Shown here: one piece after another, positions 7,348 through 16,971 of the stretch | Numbering within the stretch: position 1 is the stretch's first letter | Layout: every line of letters begins with the position of its first letter | Assembly (NCBI GenBank): GCA_934725575.1 | Contig: CAKVCK010000002.1 | Coordinates: 1-64,000, forward strand | DNA: 64,000 bases | Source: an uncultured Bacteroidales bacterium | GTDB taxonomy: Bacteria; Bacteroidota; Bacteroidia; Bacteroidales; UBA932 | Direction: 5' to 3' | The notes under the pieces: generated by a model | What the model was told of the DNA's origin: nothing | The model's input: only the letters and a program-made list of their open reading frames with translations | The model's database searches: none | Position numbers and translations under genes: made by a program

Positions 7348-8523
7348 TTGGACGCGTCAAGGTTCATAGCCGGACGCCTCCGTTTCGGAGGAAGGATAGC
7401 GATGGTCTCCATCGCTGTCTCTTTCCTCATTATGATTGTCTCCGTCTCCGTCTCGTCTGGATTCAGGAACGAGATCCGGGACGGTATTTCCGACCTTACG
7501 GGGGACGTGCAACTGATGCCTGTGGATATGAACTACATCAGCGAGGCTTCCCCGATTTCGGTCAACCAAAGTTTTATCCCTGACATCAAGGCGATTCCGG
7601 AAGTCAGGAATATCACTCCGGCAGTCTATCGCGCTGGAATCGTCAAGAAAGGCGAAAGCATCCACGGCGTTCTGTTCAAAGGAACTCCGCGTGATAAATC
7701 TGAATCCGACACGGTGAGACTCGGAGTCTCCATTCCGGTAAGGCTGGCTGAAATGCTTGACTTGAATGTGGGCGACAAACTTCTGACTTACTTTGTCGGA
7801 GAAAAGGTAAAGGTACGCAACTTCAACATCACCGGCCTCTACGAAGGTGTTATGGACGGAACAGACAATATCGTCGTGCTGGCTGACATCGCTGATCTTC
7901 AGAGACTTGACGGTTGGACCTCCGATGAGGCTTCCGTACTGGAACTTGCGCTTGTACCCGGGGCAAAGACCGATGCCGGGATGCGCGATGTCACAGATGA
8001 GGTCGGACACATCGCATTGGAAAAGGCAGGGGAGGATGACGACACCTTGATAGCCACCTCGGTGATCAGCCGCTATCCACAAATCTTCGACTGGCTGAAT
8101 CTCATAGACTTCAATGTCCTATTCATCCTCGTCCTGATGACGATTGTGGCCGGGTTCAACATGATCTCCGGGCTTCTGATAATGCTGTTCAGGAACATCT
8201 CCACGATCGGCACCCTTAAATCCTTGGGAATGACCGATAAGGCCATAGCCAAAGTGTTCCTCAGAGTCGCTTCCGTGATCGTGTTCAAAGGTATGCTTGT
8301 CGGCAATGGAGTCGCCTTGCTGCTGTGCGGAATCCAGAAATGGACCCACATCATTAAACTGAACCCGGAGAACTATTTCGTGCCTTTTGTTCCTGTGAGT
8401 CTGAATCTACCTGCGGTGCTTGCCGCCGACCTCCTCTCCTGGCTGGTCATTATGCTCCTTCTCCTGATCCCTTGCCTGTTCATCTCCAGAGTCGATCCGG
8501 CTCAGACTGTCAGGGCTCAGTAG
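7348..8523 (+). CDS. ABC transporter permease, LolC/FtsX type (TTG start)
   Basis: 391 residues with the LolC/E-MacB permease architecture: one N-terminal membrane segment (about 18-38), a large extracytoplasmic MacB_PCD-like domain (about 40-235), then three membrane segments in the FtsX domain (about 255-285, 305-330, 350-380). It has the typical GTLKSLGMTDKAIAKVFL cytoplasmic coupling-helix stretch. The start is taken as TTG at 7348 because the first ATG (7402) would remove the first half of helix 1, and residues ASRFIAGRLRF match the family N-terminus. It probably acts in lipoprotein release from the inner membrane. No ATPase or second permease is adjacent. The last 117 bp overlap the end of the convergent transglycosylase gene. 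Confidence 0.85.
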   Translation: MDASRFIAGRLRFGGRIAMVSIAVSFLIMIVSVSVSSGFRNEIRDGISDLTGDVQLMPVDMNYISEASPISVNQSFIPDIKAIPEVRNITPAVYRAGIVKKGESIHGVLFKGTPRDKSESDTVRLGVSIPVRLAEMLDLNVGDKLLTYFVGEKVKVRNFNITGLYEGVMDGTDNIVVLADIADLQRLDGWTSDEASVLELALVPGAKTDAGMRDVTDEVGHIALEKAGEDDDTLIATSVISRYPQIFDWLNLIDFNVLFILVLMTIVAGFNMISGLLIMLFRNISTIGTLKSLGMTDKAIAKVFLRVASVIVFKGMLVGNGVALLLCGIQKWTHIIKLNPENYFVPFVPVSLNLPAVLAADLLSWLVIMLLLLIPCLFISRVDPAQTVRAQ

Positions 8524-9642
8524 AACCCGCTCCACATCATCCTCATCTTCAATCAGCACTGAGGATGTGTCCGTTGGTTGAACCTGATAACGTGGAGTCG
8601 CCCCGTTGAATATGTCGTAGCGGTTGAGGACCGCTTTCACGTACGCCACTGTCTCCCTCCCTTTGAATTTACCGTGCCGGACATCCTCCACGAACAGAAT
8701 AGAATCCTGACTCATTTGCGGTAGAACGGTGCAGAGACTTTCCCAGGTGCTTGTGTCGATGCCTTGTGAGCGCGCCAGGTTGATGCAGTCGTAAATGCGT
8801 CCCTCGCCGGCGTTATAGGCCGCCAGGGTGAATTTCACAAGTTCATCACCATCGGCCGCCGTGTCTCTGAACTTGCTTTGGAGGCGGGTTATGTAGGCGG
8901 CTCCGGCCTCGATGTTCTCCTTTGGGTCGAGGAGATCCTCAATCTCATAACGGTCGGCTGTGCGTGGCATCATCTGCATAAGCCCGACTGCTCCTTTCGG
9001 AGATCTCGCCTGGATCCTGAACCTTGACTCGCTCCAGATAAGAGCCGCGAACATCTTCCAGTCCCAGCCGATAGTCTTCGCGTTCCGCTTGATCAGGTCA
9101 TCGTAAGGGCTGATGATCCCTGGAACTTTCTTCACACCCTTTCGGTAAGGATTGTAACCTTTGAAAAATCGGTCCTGTACGGCGGCATATTCATCAGTTC
9201 CTTTGAAATTGTTGAGCCAGCGGATGATTTCCCGCTGCCGCTTTTTGTCCGCCTTGATCACCCAGGCGGCAGGTGCGTCTCCAAGTTGGAACGACAGGAA
9301 TTCCTCGGAATCAGGAACTTTGGAAAAAGGCACTGCCAGTATATCGAGGCTGTCAAGCCGGAGCGAGTCCAGATAATCCGCGTCACTGTCCGCAAGGAAT
9401 ATCTCCACGGAATCTTTCAGGTGTCCCGCAAAGCGTTCGGCCATCTCGTAGCAGTAGCCGGTCACATAGCCTTCGGAGAGTTTGTCATCCAACTTTAACG
9501 CGAACCTTATGGGACCGGTCCCGAAAACATCTTCCTCTCCTTTCGAGTTCCTGTTCAATTCGCTGAACGGAATGATCAATAGCACCACCAAAGTGGGTAT
9601 CAGGTACTTGAGGAATTTTTTGGTCACTCGTTTCAGTCCCAT
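8407..9642 (-). CDS. Lytic transglycosylase, MltF-like
   Basis: 411 residues. One N-terminal membrane anchor (about 10-28), then a shortened periplasmic substrate-binding-like module (about 45-170), then an SLT catalytic domain: the catalytic Glu lies in WSESRFRIQARSPKGAVGLM near residue 203, followed by PRTADRY, NIEAGAAYI and FTLAAYNAGEGR. This is the MltF arrangement; it would cleave the MurNAc-GlcNAc bond of peptidoglycan with 1,6-anhydro formation. The last ~39 residues are acidic/basic, low in hydrophobics, and are encoded antisense to the membrane helix codons of the neighbouring permease, so the tail may be an unselected extension. It lies 12 bp downstream of the porin-like gene on the same strand, suggesting an operon. 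Confidence 0.88.
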   Translation of the reverse strand: MGLKRVTKKFLKYLIPTLVVLLIIPFSELNRNSKGEEDVFGTGPIRFALKLDDKLSEGYVTGYCYEMAERFAGHLKDSVEIFLADSDADYLDSLRLDSLDILAVPFSKVPDSEEFLSFQLGDAPAAWVIKADKKRQREIIRWLNNFKGTDEYAAVQDRFFKGYNPYRKGVKKVPGIISPYDDLIKRNAKTIGWDWKMFAALIWSESRFRIQARSPKGAVGLMQMMPRTADRYEIEDLLDPKENIEAGAAYITRLQSKFRDTAADGDELVKFTLAAYNAGEGRIYDCINLARSQGIDTSTWESLCTVLPQMSQDSILFVEDVRHGKFKGRETVAYVKAVLNRYDIFNGATPRYQVQPTDTSSVLIEDEDDVERVLLSPDSLSRIDSGDEQARDQEKEHNDQPGEEVGGKHRR

Positions 9643-9654
9643 AGGCGGATTCTG

Positions 9655-12390
9655 TTAGAAGCCGTTGCTGCTGAAACTCCTGCCTCCGCCGGAGCCAAGA
9701 CCGTTCAATCCACCTCCGAATCCACCACCACTGCCGCCGGAACCGCCGCTGCCACCAGAGAGACCTGAACCGGCGCTGACGGTCTTGTTGGAGCTGGATT
9801 GCAGATAGAACGGCCAATATATTCCTAACTTAAGGGCTGTCTGCGTCCTGATGTAGTGATGGGCACTGAAATAGTCCGCCTTGTCCATAGGCCAACCTTT
9901 CCCAACATTCTCGACTTTCACGAATATGCAGGCTCTTTTCCACTGAATATTGACGAACGCGTCAATGACCGGGCCGTTGTTGTATTTTTCCTCTTTCTGG
10001 TTATAGAAGGCTCCGACGGCCGGATTCCATCCAGGGGAATAGTACTTCGTGTTGTACCAAGCCTCAGCTCCGAGCTGCATCTGCATAACGTTCCTCTTGA
10101 CGTTGAGCTGCAGGTACCATCTGGCGTTGACCGCAAGCGTCGGAAGCGGAATCACATCCTGGTCTGAGGAGATCTGGAACAGAAGCCTGTTGTCCAAGTG
10201 CAGCGGCCCGAGCGCGAAATTCTTGTCCAGCGAGGCGCTGAGCACGCTCATCGCGTTGTTGTTCTGCCTGATCACACCGGTGGAGTCATAGTAAACGTTG
10301 CCGGAAAGCAGGGCGTAGCCGACCCTTGCGCCCAATCTCCATCTCGGAATGCTTAACCCTCCCTGGATCTTTGTCGTGGAGATCTTGCCGAACTCGTTGT
10401 CCCATTTGTAATGGTTCGAGTAGTAATGCTGGTAGTAATATTCAGGCTCCTCAAGATTGGTCTCGAAATGCACATCCAATGAGACTGGACTCTTTCTCGC
10501 CCTTCTGAACGGGAACACGTCGAGTCTGGCGTTCGCCTTGACTGAGAGGTCGTTCATCTGGTCTCCCAGAAATACATAGTCACCTGTGGCATCCCAATGG
10601 ATGTAGTTCTTAAGCTGTCCTTCCACACCGGCATAGACGAAGGCCGAGTTCCAGATCTTGTTTGTCGTACCTTTCAGGAAGGTAGGATCGAACACGCTGA
10701 AATTCAGAAGCCTGTTTCCGATTCCTCCGTTCAGTTTGGAGACTATCGCATTGTCCGCCCACGGCTGGAGCCTGAGGAATACCCTGTTCTCCAGCTTCAT
10801 CACCCTGACCGAGTCGAACGAGGTCGTAGGATGGTAATTGAAGACATTGTCGTAGAACGACTTGCCTACATCGTCCGTGATTTGGTCCTCGTAGCTTTTC
10901 CGGAACACTGAATATTCACTGCTGTGCCCGATGAAAGCGGTCGTGATGTTGTCGTCGCCGAGTGTGTCGGCGGCCGCCCTCTCTTCTTTCCTTTGGGCGA
11001 GAAGTTCGGCGAGCGAGGCGATCTTAGTCGAGTCTCCCGTGGCTATTATGCTGTCCTTGAACGCCTTGTCTGTCTTCCGGTTCTGAATGTTCCTGATGAA
11101 TGTGAACGGGATCCTGTATTGCTGGTCAAGGAACAAGGTGTTTCTGATGATGTTCGAGGAGGCGTTGGAAAGGTTGACCGGGTATTCCCTCGCGTCAAGT
11201 GTCGTGTCGCTGACCATCTTGTTGTCGCTTGTTCCTCCGTTCTCGTTCCTGAGAACCTTGTTGTGGATGTATCCGGCGTGCATCAGGTACCGCTTGCCAA
11301 GATAGTTGACGGAAGCGACAAATGTCTTGTTGGTCGTCTTCTCGTTCTGCATTATTCCGTTGCCGCCGAACCGGTTATATTCAAGTGTATAGTTCAGGGC
11401 GGGGAATATGTTCTGTGATGTCAGGATGTGCAGGTTGTCAGACTCCTTCTGCGAATTGGCGAATATGGTTCCGAAGTAGGCGAGTTCAGTGTAAGGGGTC
11501 TTCGTGTTGTACATCGGGAGCGTCTTCGCCGAATATGTCCACGCCTCGTAAGGGTTGTAGAACGACACCCCGTTCTCGCTTGTGCGGTTGAACCAATTGT
11601 AGTACTGCATCGCTGATCCCGCCACTCCCAACCACGTGGCGTTCACGTCCTTGCGGTAGAACGGATAGTCGTGGAACCAATGGTTGTAGCTGGTGTCCGG
11701 CTCGCTTATGTCCATTTTGTGGAACTCCCGCTCGTGGGTCCATCTGATGATCCTTTTGTACTGAAGGGAATCCGGCAAGGCGAATGTTTCCAGAACCCTC
11801 GGGGTCGCCTCCTTGACGCTGTCCCTGTAAGCCTTCAGGCTGTCCTTGACATTCAGGACACTGTCGGCGATGTGCTTCTTGATCTTTTCCTTGACCTCGA
11901 AGTCGTGTTTTTTCCGTTCGGCCTTGGATAGACTTGCGTACCAGGCTGCGTCAGCCGCCTTTTTACGGATGGCCGAGTCAAGGTAGTAAAGTGAGTCAAC
12001 TTTCGGCCAGTCCAGAGAATCGCCCGCTGTCTTCAATGAGTCCACTACTATCCTGTGGGTCAGCGAGTCAAGAATCGCCACATAGTATTTGTAGCGGAAC
12101 GGGTCGATGTCCCTGAGTGAATCCGGCGGGAATATGGTGTCCCTCGCGGTCAGGTGCGGCGTGGTGTCGATCGGAGCCAGGAATAGGGAGGTGTCTTCCT
12201 TTCCGGCGGCTGCGTTGCCGATGAACTGATTCCTGTAATGTATAGTGTCGGGTGGCAGAGGTCTTTCCGCTGAGACGAATCCATAACCCGGATCCCCGGC
12301 GAAAGGACGGTTGCCCATACCGATGGCCTGAAGCGCGATCACGCACACCACCACCATCGGAAACCATATTCTTTTCAATGTCTCTTTCAT
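9655..12390 (-). CDS. Putative porin (Porin_10-like outer-membrane protein)
   Basis: 911 residues. Signal peptide (about 1-26), then a long region rich in short charged helices and repeated DSL motifs (about 75-205: DSLR, DSLT, DSLK, DSLY), then a large beta-barrel with many amphipathic aromatic strands from about 230 to 870. It resembles the putative porin family PF14121 of Bacteroidota. The C-terminus is unusual: after the last strand (LKLGIYWPFYLQ) come ~40 residues made almost only of Gly and Ser. The barrel signal is therefore internal rather than terminal. Own promoter at 12414-12421. Probably co-transcribed with the transglycosylase. Substrate unknown. Confidence 0.8.
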   Translation of the reverse strand: MKETLKRIWFPMVVVCVIALQAIGMGNRPFAGDPGYGFVSAERPLPPDTIHYRNQFIGNAAAGKEDTSLFLAPIDTTPHLTARDTIFPPDSLRDIDPFRYKYYVAILDSLTHRIVVDSLKTAGDSLDWPKVDSLYYLDSAIRKKAADAAWYASLSKAERKKHDFEVKEKIKKHIADSVLNVKDSLKAYRDSVKEATPRVLETFALPDSLQYKRIIRWTHEREFHKMDISEPDTSYNHWFHDYPFYRKDVNATWLGVAGSAMQYYNWFNRTSENGVSFYNPYEAWTYSAKTLPMYNTKTPYTELAYFGTIFANSQKESDNLHILTSQNIFPALNYTLEYNRFGGNGIMQNEKTTNKTFVASVNYLGKRYLMHAGYIHNKVLRNENGGTSDNKMVSDTTLDAREYPVNLSNASSNIIRNTLFLDQQYRIPFTFIRNIQNRKTDKAFKDSIIATGDSTKIASLAELLAQRKEERAAADTLGDDNITTAFIGHSSEYSVFRKSYEDQITDDVGKSFYDNVFNYHPTTSFDSVRVMKLENRVFLRLQPWADNAIVSKLNGGIGNRLLNFSVFDPTFLKGTTNKIWNSAFVYAGVEGQLKNYIHWDATGDYVFLGDQMNDLSVKANARLDVFPFRRARKSPVSLDVHFETNLEEPEYYYQHYYSNHYKWDNEFGKISTTKIQGGLSIPRWRLGARVGYALLSGNVYYDSTGVIRQNNNAMSVLSASLDKNFALGPLHLDNRLLFQISSDQDVIPLPTLAVNARWYLQLNVKRNVMQMQLGAEAWYNTKYYSPGWNPAVGAFYNQKEEKYNNGPVIDAFVNIQWKRACIFVKVENVGKGWPMDKADYFSAHHYIRTQTALKLGIYWPFYLQSSSNKTVSAGSGLSGGSGGSGGSGGGFGGGLNGLGSGGGRSFSSNGF

Positions 12391-12413
12391 ATTCCCTTAA
12401 GGGTACAATCAGA

Positions 12414-12421
12414 CAAAGTTA
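12414..12421 (-). promoter_or_regulatory. Promoter -7 element TAACTTTG (minus strand)
   Basis: Matches TAnnTTTG on the minus strand, 24 bp upstream of the porin-like gene. Confidence 0.55.
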
Positions 12422-12469
12422 CTGTTTTTCCGTTTCTTCCACAAATCCCAAGCCGCAAATGAATATTAA

Positions 12470-12503
12470 AAAGGGTGGCTGAAAAGCTTTTCGGCCACCC
12501 TTT
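12470..12503 (-). terminator. Intrinsic terminator of the PUL operon
   Basis: A near-perfect stem of AAAGGGTGGC with GCCACCCTTT, extended by GAAAA/TTTTC, with a T-run on the minus-strand side. It lies 22 bp past the stop of the GH5-like gene and just before the porin promoter. Confidence 0.8.
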
Positions 12504-12525
12504 GAGGTTGTTGTCGGAATATTTT

Positions 12526-13611
12526 CTATTTTGTCATCTTCTGAAGGAAGGTGATCTCGGCAGGATCGTACGGAGTGTGGTCCGGACGGAAGATGTCGTG
12601 GAACCAGATCTCAGGCTCGGGATCACCGATCTTGTGCCCCCACGGGTAGTGGAAGTGGCATTTGCCATTGACAAGCCCCCAGTTGATGGCTCCGACATTG
12701 TTCTCCTTCAGGAGCGGGAGGACATCGAAGAATGTGTTGCCGTAGTTTCTGGCGAGATATTCCTGACAGATCATCGGTCTGCCGAAACGCTGGAGCATCT
12801 GGATGTCGGTCTCGACCTCCTTTGGCTTTGAGTAGCAGTGGAATGTGATGATGTCTGAGTTCATACAGGCGTAGGCGACCAGATCCAGTTTCGTGGACGT
12901 GCCGTGAATGCCTGGACGTTGCCAGACAGGTGAGCTGAGCGGCTGGCTCGGACGCACTTCCCACGCCCATTTGTAAACCTCTGGCATAAACTTGCTGACA
13001 TCGCAGCCGTTCTTCAGATTCTCGGGCTCGTTGCAAAGACACCAGTACAGGATACGTTTGTCGTTCCTGTAGGTGCGGAGGATGTCCTGCACGTATTTCT
13101 TAAGCCTCGGCCATTGGGCAGGATCATCGATGACTGCCTTGCCCGGACTTGGAATCCAGTTGGAGTTGTGCGCGCCCGGAATCGGCTCAGGCTGAGGCCC
13201 GAGCTTGAAGGTCTTCTCGTGGTTGCCTCCGTTTGTGAAGAACGTGATGATGAGCTTCATCCCGTGCCGGTCAGCGATGTCAAGGAACTGGTTGATCCGT
13301 TTCTTGAATCCGTTCTTGTCGGCGTACCAAAGCCCTTCGTGAAGGTAGATGCGCAATGTGTTGAATCCGATGCTCTCGGCGAGAGCCAACTCGCTGTCGA
13401 TGATCTCTGGATTGAATGTCTCCGGCTGCCAGAATTCGTATTGGTTGATGGCATAGGACGGCACGTAGTTGCAGCCGACCGGCCATTTCTGGCTGGCGTA
13501 CCATTCGTTGGCCTTCTGGACGGACCACTGGCCGCCGCGTGCCTGGGCCGTGAATGAGCCCAGGATAAGGAGAGATGCGGCAAGCGCCGCTATGATCGTC
13601 TTTCTTGTCAT
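12526..13611 (-). CDS. GH5-like (beta/alpha)8 glycoside hydrolase, secreted
   Basis: 361 residues with a signal peptide (about 1-24, ending TAQA). The fold follows the clan GH-A pattern: strand SIGFNTLRIYLHE, then LIITFFTNGG, then the acid/base Glu in YWCLCNEPENL (strand 4), and the nucleophile Glu in MICQEYLARN (strand 7), then INWGLVNGK. Bacteroidota homologues are commonly labelled cellulase or 1,4-beta-xylanase, but the true substrate cannot be told from sequence. Last gene of the minus-strand locus, 9 bp after the DUF5107 gene and followed by a strong terminator. It probably acts in the periplasm or at the cell surface on the product of the upstream enzymes. Confidence 0.8.
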   Translation of the reverse strand: MTRKTIIAALAASLLILGSFTAQARGGQWSVQKANEWYASQKWPVGCNYVPSYAINQYEFWQPETFNPEIIDSELALAESIGFNTLRIYLHEGLWYADKNGFKKRINQFLDIADRHGMKLIITFFTNGGNHEKTFKLGPQPEPIPGAHNSNWIPSPGKAVIDDPAQWPRLKKYVQDILRTYRNDKRILYWCLCNEPENLKNGCDVSKFMPEVYKWAWEVRPSQPLSSPVWQRPGIHGTSTKLDLVAYACMNSDIITFHCYSKPKEVETDIQMLQRFGRPMICQEYLARNYGNTFFDVLPLLKENNVGAINWGLVNGKCHFHYPWGHKIGDPEPEIWFHDIFRPDHTPYDPAEITFLQKMTK

Positions 13612-13620
13612 AACCTTAGA

Positions 13621-16600
13621 TTATTTGATGTTGCCAAGATAGTAATTCGCCCAGACATTTCCGTTACGTTCTCCGATGGCCTTGCGGAAATATTTCCTGG
13701 CCTTGGCGTCGCGGCCCAAGCCCTTGAAGGCGATGCCCTGCATATAGTATGCTTTCGTGTTCACGTCCTCAGGATAGTCTCCGTAGCCGAAACTTTCGAA
13801 GAAACGTTCAGTGTGGTCGGTCACGCATCCCTTGCCGTAGGCGGCGGTCTCCTTCAGCATATTCTTGACATCGGCTTTTGGGTTCAACTTCTTCAAAGCC
13901 AGGGCTTTCTCGTAGTTGTACATTCCGTCGGCAGGCTTGACGGCCACAGTCGCGGCCTTCCCGTAATATTCATTGGCCTTCGCTGTGTCGCCGACCTTCT
14001 CGTAGGCGAGGGCGATGTTGTAATAGACCTGAGCGTCGCGGGCGTAATATTCAAGGTGGGCGTAACCGTGGTTCTCCGGATAGTCGTTCATCATCAGCAT
14101 ATACTTGAGAGCCTTTTCGTTGTCGCCGTTCTTCCAGGCTTTGAGGCCGGAGAGAAGGCAGGCGTCCACGTAGATGTCGTGAAGGTCCTCGATGTGCTCC
14201 CTACGGGAGTAGAAACGGGTCAGGAGCGGTTCCAGAACCTCTTCATACTCACCGCAGAGGATTCTCAGCTTGATGGCCTTGGTCTCGGAGTCGTAGCGCT
14301 TCTCGTACAGGGCTTCACGGCCGCTGAACAGGGCGAGCCTCTCTTCCAGCGGAGCGTTCATCAGTTCAAGGATCTCGTCGCATTCGGCGAGGAACAGTGC
14401 GTTTCCGCCGTTGTCGGCCTCGATCGCCTTGCGGTACCATTCCGCGGCCTCCTTGAGGTCTTCCTTGTAGAACCTGCAACCCCAGCCGAGGTTCCTCAGG
14501 GCCATAGCGAAGTCTGGCTTGATCCGCACGGCTTCATTCCACGCCTCCATCGCCTTGTCCGGCTGCTTTTGGTAATATAGGTTGCCGAGGTAGTACCAGG
14601 TAGTGGCGCTTTCAGGAATATATTCAAGTGCCTTGCCGAGTACTTCGATGGTCTCAAGCCTGAAAGGGAACACATAGTCGATGCATCCGCTTTCAGCCTT
14701 GGAGAACCACTCCTTCGCGGACTCTTTGTCCCCGCGCCTGTCGGCCAGATAGCCGAGGTAATATTCCACGGTAGGGTAATGACGCACCGCTTCCGCCTCG
14801 TTCAGAACGCTTTCGGTGTCGGTGATGAATCCGTTGTTCATATAGTACAGCGCCAACTCCAGACAGGATTCGCTCACTCCGCGCAGAAGTTTTGTGAGCT
14901 CAGCCTCCGGTTTCGCTCCGAGCTTGACCAACTCTCTGGTGGCGTAGTAGTTCAGAGGATCGAGAGTGACAACCTCATCGGCGATCCTTTCCGCGTCCGC
15001 CGCTTTTCCTGAATATCTCAGGAGGGTTGCCATCAGATTCTTCGCATCGATGTTCATCCCGTTGTAATCCACCGCCATACGGGCTTCCTTCAGAGCCTTC
15101 TCCCGGTCTCCGCACAGGTTGGAGATCTGTGCCAGCTGGTAGTAGGCCGCTGAGGCATATTCATAGTCCCAGACAGCTCTGTAGAGGGTGTCGATTGCCG
15201 CTTCGTAATTGCCTTCCGCCTTCAGAACCAGGCCGAGGTTGTACATTGACTCTCCGTCGGCGGGACGGGTGTAGCTTGAAGTCTGACGCTTCAGCGAGCG
15301 GCGGAGATATTCCTTGGCCTTCTCATAATCACCGTTCATTCTGTGGAAGATTCCCATCTGGGTGTTGCATCTGACATCGTCAGGATCCCGGCGGAGGGCC
15401 TCCAAAAAGTAAATGTTCGGATCCACGTGTGCCTGATGAAACTGGAGATTGCGCATTCCGAGGTAGTAGAGCTCCTCGATGTTGTCTATGCTCTTCGGAT
15501 CCGGATCGAGCGGCTTGACCGGCTCAGGCAGCGGCTTTGTTCGGTCGAGTTTGTATGGATGGTAGCTGATGAGTTCCTCGTTCTCTCTTGACGTGAGGGT
15601 CAAGGTCACTTCCGACGGCTCCTTCACATCTTCCGGCGAGGCCTTGAAATCATCGGCGAACGGCTTGTCCGGGGAAATGTACGCTGTCCTCTCGTACAGG
15701 ACCTTGCCATCGGATTTCGTCACTTTGATCTTGGCTCCCGGTCTGATCTGAGTCACGTTGGCGGCGATGTGTATCGCTCCGGAAGGGTCGATGTCCATAT
15801 TCACAGTCGCAAGCTCATTGCCTCTGTTCACGTGACGCAGGTCCCTGATTCCGTACCAGTAGGCCGTGAACTCCTTGGTCTCGTGAGGATTGATCCAGCA
15901 GTAGTCAGGCTGGTTGTCGGAATAGGCCCCGGTCATCAGCTCGACATAGGCTCCGTCGCTGTCAGTGAGCGTCTTGCAATCCCATTCGTGGCCGTAGTTC
16001 ATCGGCCCCCAGGCCCAGAACTTGCCTCCTTTGTTGATGTTGTGGTCGGCCGCCAGCATAGTTCCGGCGTTCTTGCCGTGGTCGTAGCCTCCGATGAAGT
16101 CGTCCTTGAGGTCGTACACGAAGACGGAGCCACCGGTCAGAGCCGGAAGGTTCTTCCAGTAGCTGATGTCCTTGCCGGCGTAGTCCGGGTTCCCGCAGTA
16201 CTCGGCATCGGCCACAGGCCAGCGCAGAAAGCTGTTCTTGTGGTGATAGGTTCCGAAATCTGTGTTCTCCGGGAATATGATCTGGTAGTTCTCGTTCACG
16301 TGTGTGGCGACATTGTTCCAGTGGAGCATCGAGTTGCGGTCCTGGGCGTTGTTGAAGAACCTGCCCGTGACCTCGATGTAGGATTTGTCAGGGTGGAGGG
16401 TCAGCCCTATGGCCCAGCTCATCCTGTGACGGTTCTCCACCTCGCCTACCCAAATGGTCTTGCTGCCGTCCTTGTTGTCAACGAGCTTGTAGTCAATAGG
16501 GTACTGGCTTGTGGCCCGGTGGTGGTGGAATACGTTCCATTCCACGCCTCCGCTGATCCACGCTCCCAGCATACCGACGTTGGCCGGCTTGATGACGTGC

Positions 16601-16953
16601 TGGCGGTAGAAGATCTCGTAGCCGTTGGTCTTGTCAGTGGCGTAGAGCAGACGGCCTCCGATGTCAGGAAGGACACAGACTTTCAGGTAGTCGTTCTCAA
16701 GGTACAAGGCTCTGTGTGTGGAATCTACCTTGACGTTGGTGGGGTTGTCGTTCATCGCGTAAGGGTAAACCCCACGCTTTGCCCTCTGATAGGCGAAATC
16801 CCTCTCGAACAGAGGCGCTCTTTCGGGTGCCTCAACCCTATAGGTAGGAAGGTCGATGGTGCCCTCCCACATCTTCACGGGCCCGTTCTGGGCCTGCACG
16901 GCGATCGCGGACATAATCCCGGCGCACATTGTGACAATGCTCTTTCTTATCAT
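13621..16953 (-). CDS. DUF5107 and TPR-repeat protein, secreted
   Basis: 1110 residues from the ATG at 16953 (a TTG nine bases upstream is less likely). Signal peptide about 1-22 (ending VQAQ). The N-terminal third (about 40-360) matches DUF5107: VCVLPDIGGRLLYATDKTNG, then SGGVEWNVFHHH, then MTGAYSDNQPDYCWINPHET, given in parts; the fold resembles aldose-epimerase or glycoside-hydrolase accessory beta-sandwiches. From about 480 onward there are a dozen or more tetratricopeptide-like repeats (for example YYLGNLYYQKQPDKAMEAWN, then ALRNLGWGCRFYKEDLKEAA). DUF5107-TPR proteins recur in Bacteroidota carbohydrate loci; catalytic activity is not established here. It is embedded in the PUL operon, with 18 bp to the upstream gene. 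Confidence 0.85.
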   Translation of the reverse strand: MIRKSIVTMCAGIMSAIAVQAQNGPVKMWEGTIDLPTYRVEAPERAPLFERDFAYQRAKRGVYPYAMNDNPTNVKVDSTHRALYLENDYLKVCVLPDIGGRLLYATDKTNGYEIFYRQHVIKPANVGMLGAWISGGVEWNVFHHHRATSQYPIDYKLVDNKDGSKTIWVGEVENRHRMSWAIGLTLHPDKSYIEVTGRFFNNAQDRNSMLHWNNVATHVNENYQIIFPENTDFGTYHHKNSFLRWPVADAEYCGNPDYAGKDISYWKNLPALTGGSVFVYDLKDDFIGGYDHGKNAGTMLAADHNINKGGKFWAWGPMNYGHEWDCKTLTDSDGAYVELMTGAYSDNQPDYCWINPHETKEFTAYWYGIRDLRHVNRGNELATVNMDIDPSGAIHIAANVTQIRPGAKIKVTKSDGKVLYERTAYISPDKPFADDFKASPEDVKEPSEVTLTLTSRENEELISYHPYKLDRTKPLPEPVKPLDPDPKSIDNIEELYYLGMRNLQFHQAHVDPNIYFLEALRRDPDDVRCNTQMGIFHRMNGDYEKAKEYLRRSLKRQTSSYTRPADGESMYNLGLVLKAEGNYEAAIDTLYRAVWDYEYASAAYYQLAQISNLCGDREKALKEARMAVDYNGMNIDAKNLMATLLRYSGKAADAERIADEVVTLDPLNYYATRELVKLGAKPEAELTKLLRGVSESCLELALYYMNNGFITDTESVLNEAEAVRHYPTVEYYLGYLADRRGDKESAKEWFSKAESGCIDYVFPFRLETIEVLGKALEYIPESATTWYYLGNLYYQKQPDKAMEAWNEAVRIKPDFAMALRNLGWGCRFYKEDLKEAAEWYRKAIEADNGGNALFLAECDEILELMNAPLEERLALFSGREALYEKRYDSETKAIKLRILCGEYEEVLEPLLTRFYSRREHIEDLHDIYVDACLLSGLKAWKNGDNEKALKYMLMMNDYPENHGYAHLEYYARDAQVYYNIALAYEKVGDTAKANEYYGKAATVAVKPADGMYNYEKALALKKLNPKADVKNMLKETAAYGKGCVTDHTERFFESFGYGDYPEDVNTKAYYMQGIAFKGLGRDAKARKYFRKAIGERNGNVWANYYLGNIK

Positions 16954-16971
16954 AACATTCAAGTTCGTTTT

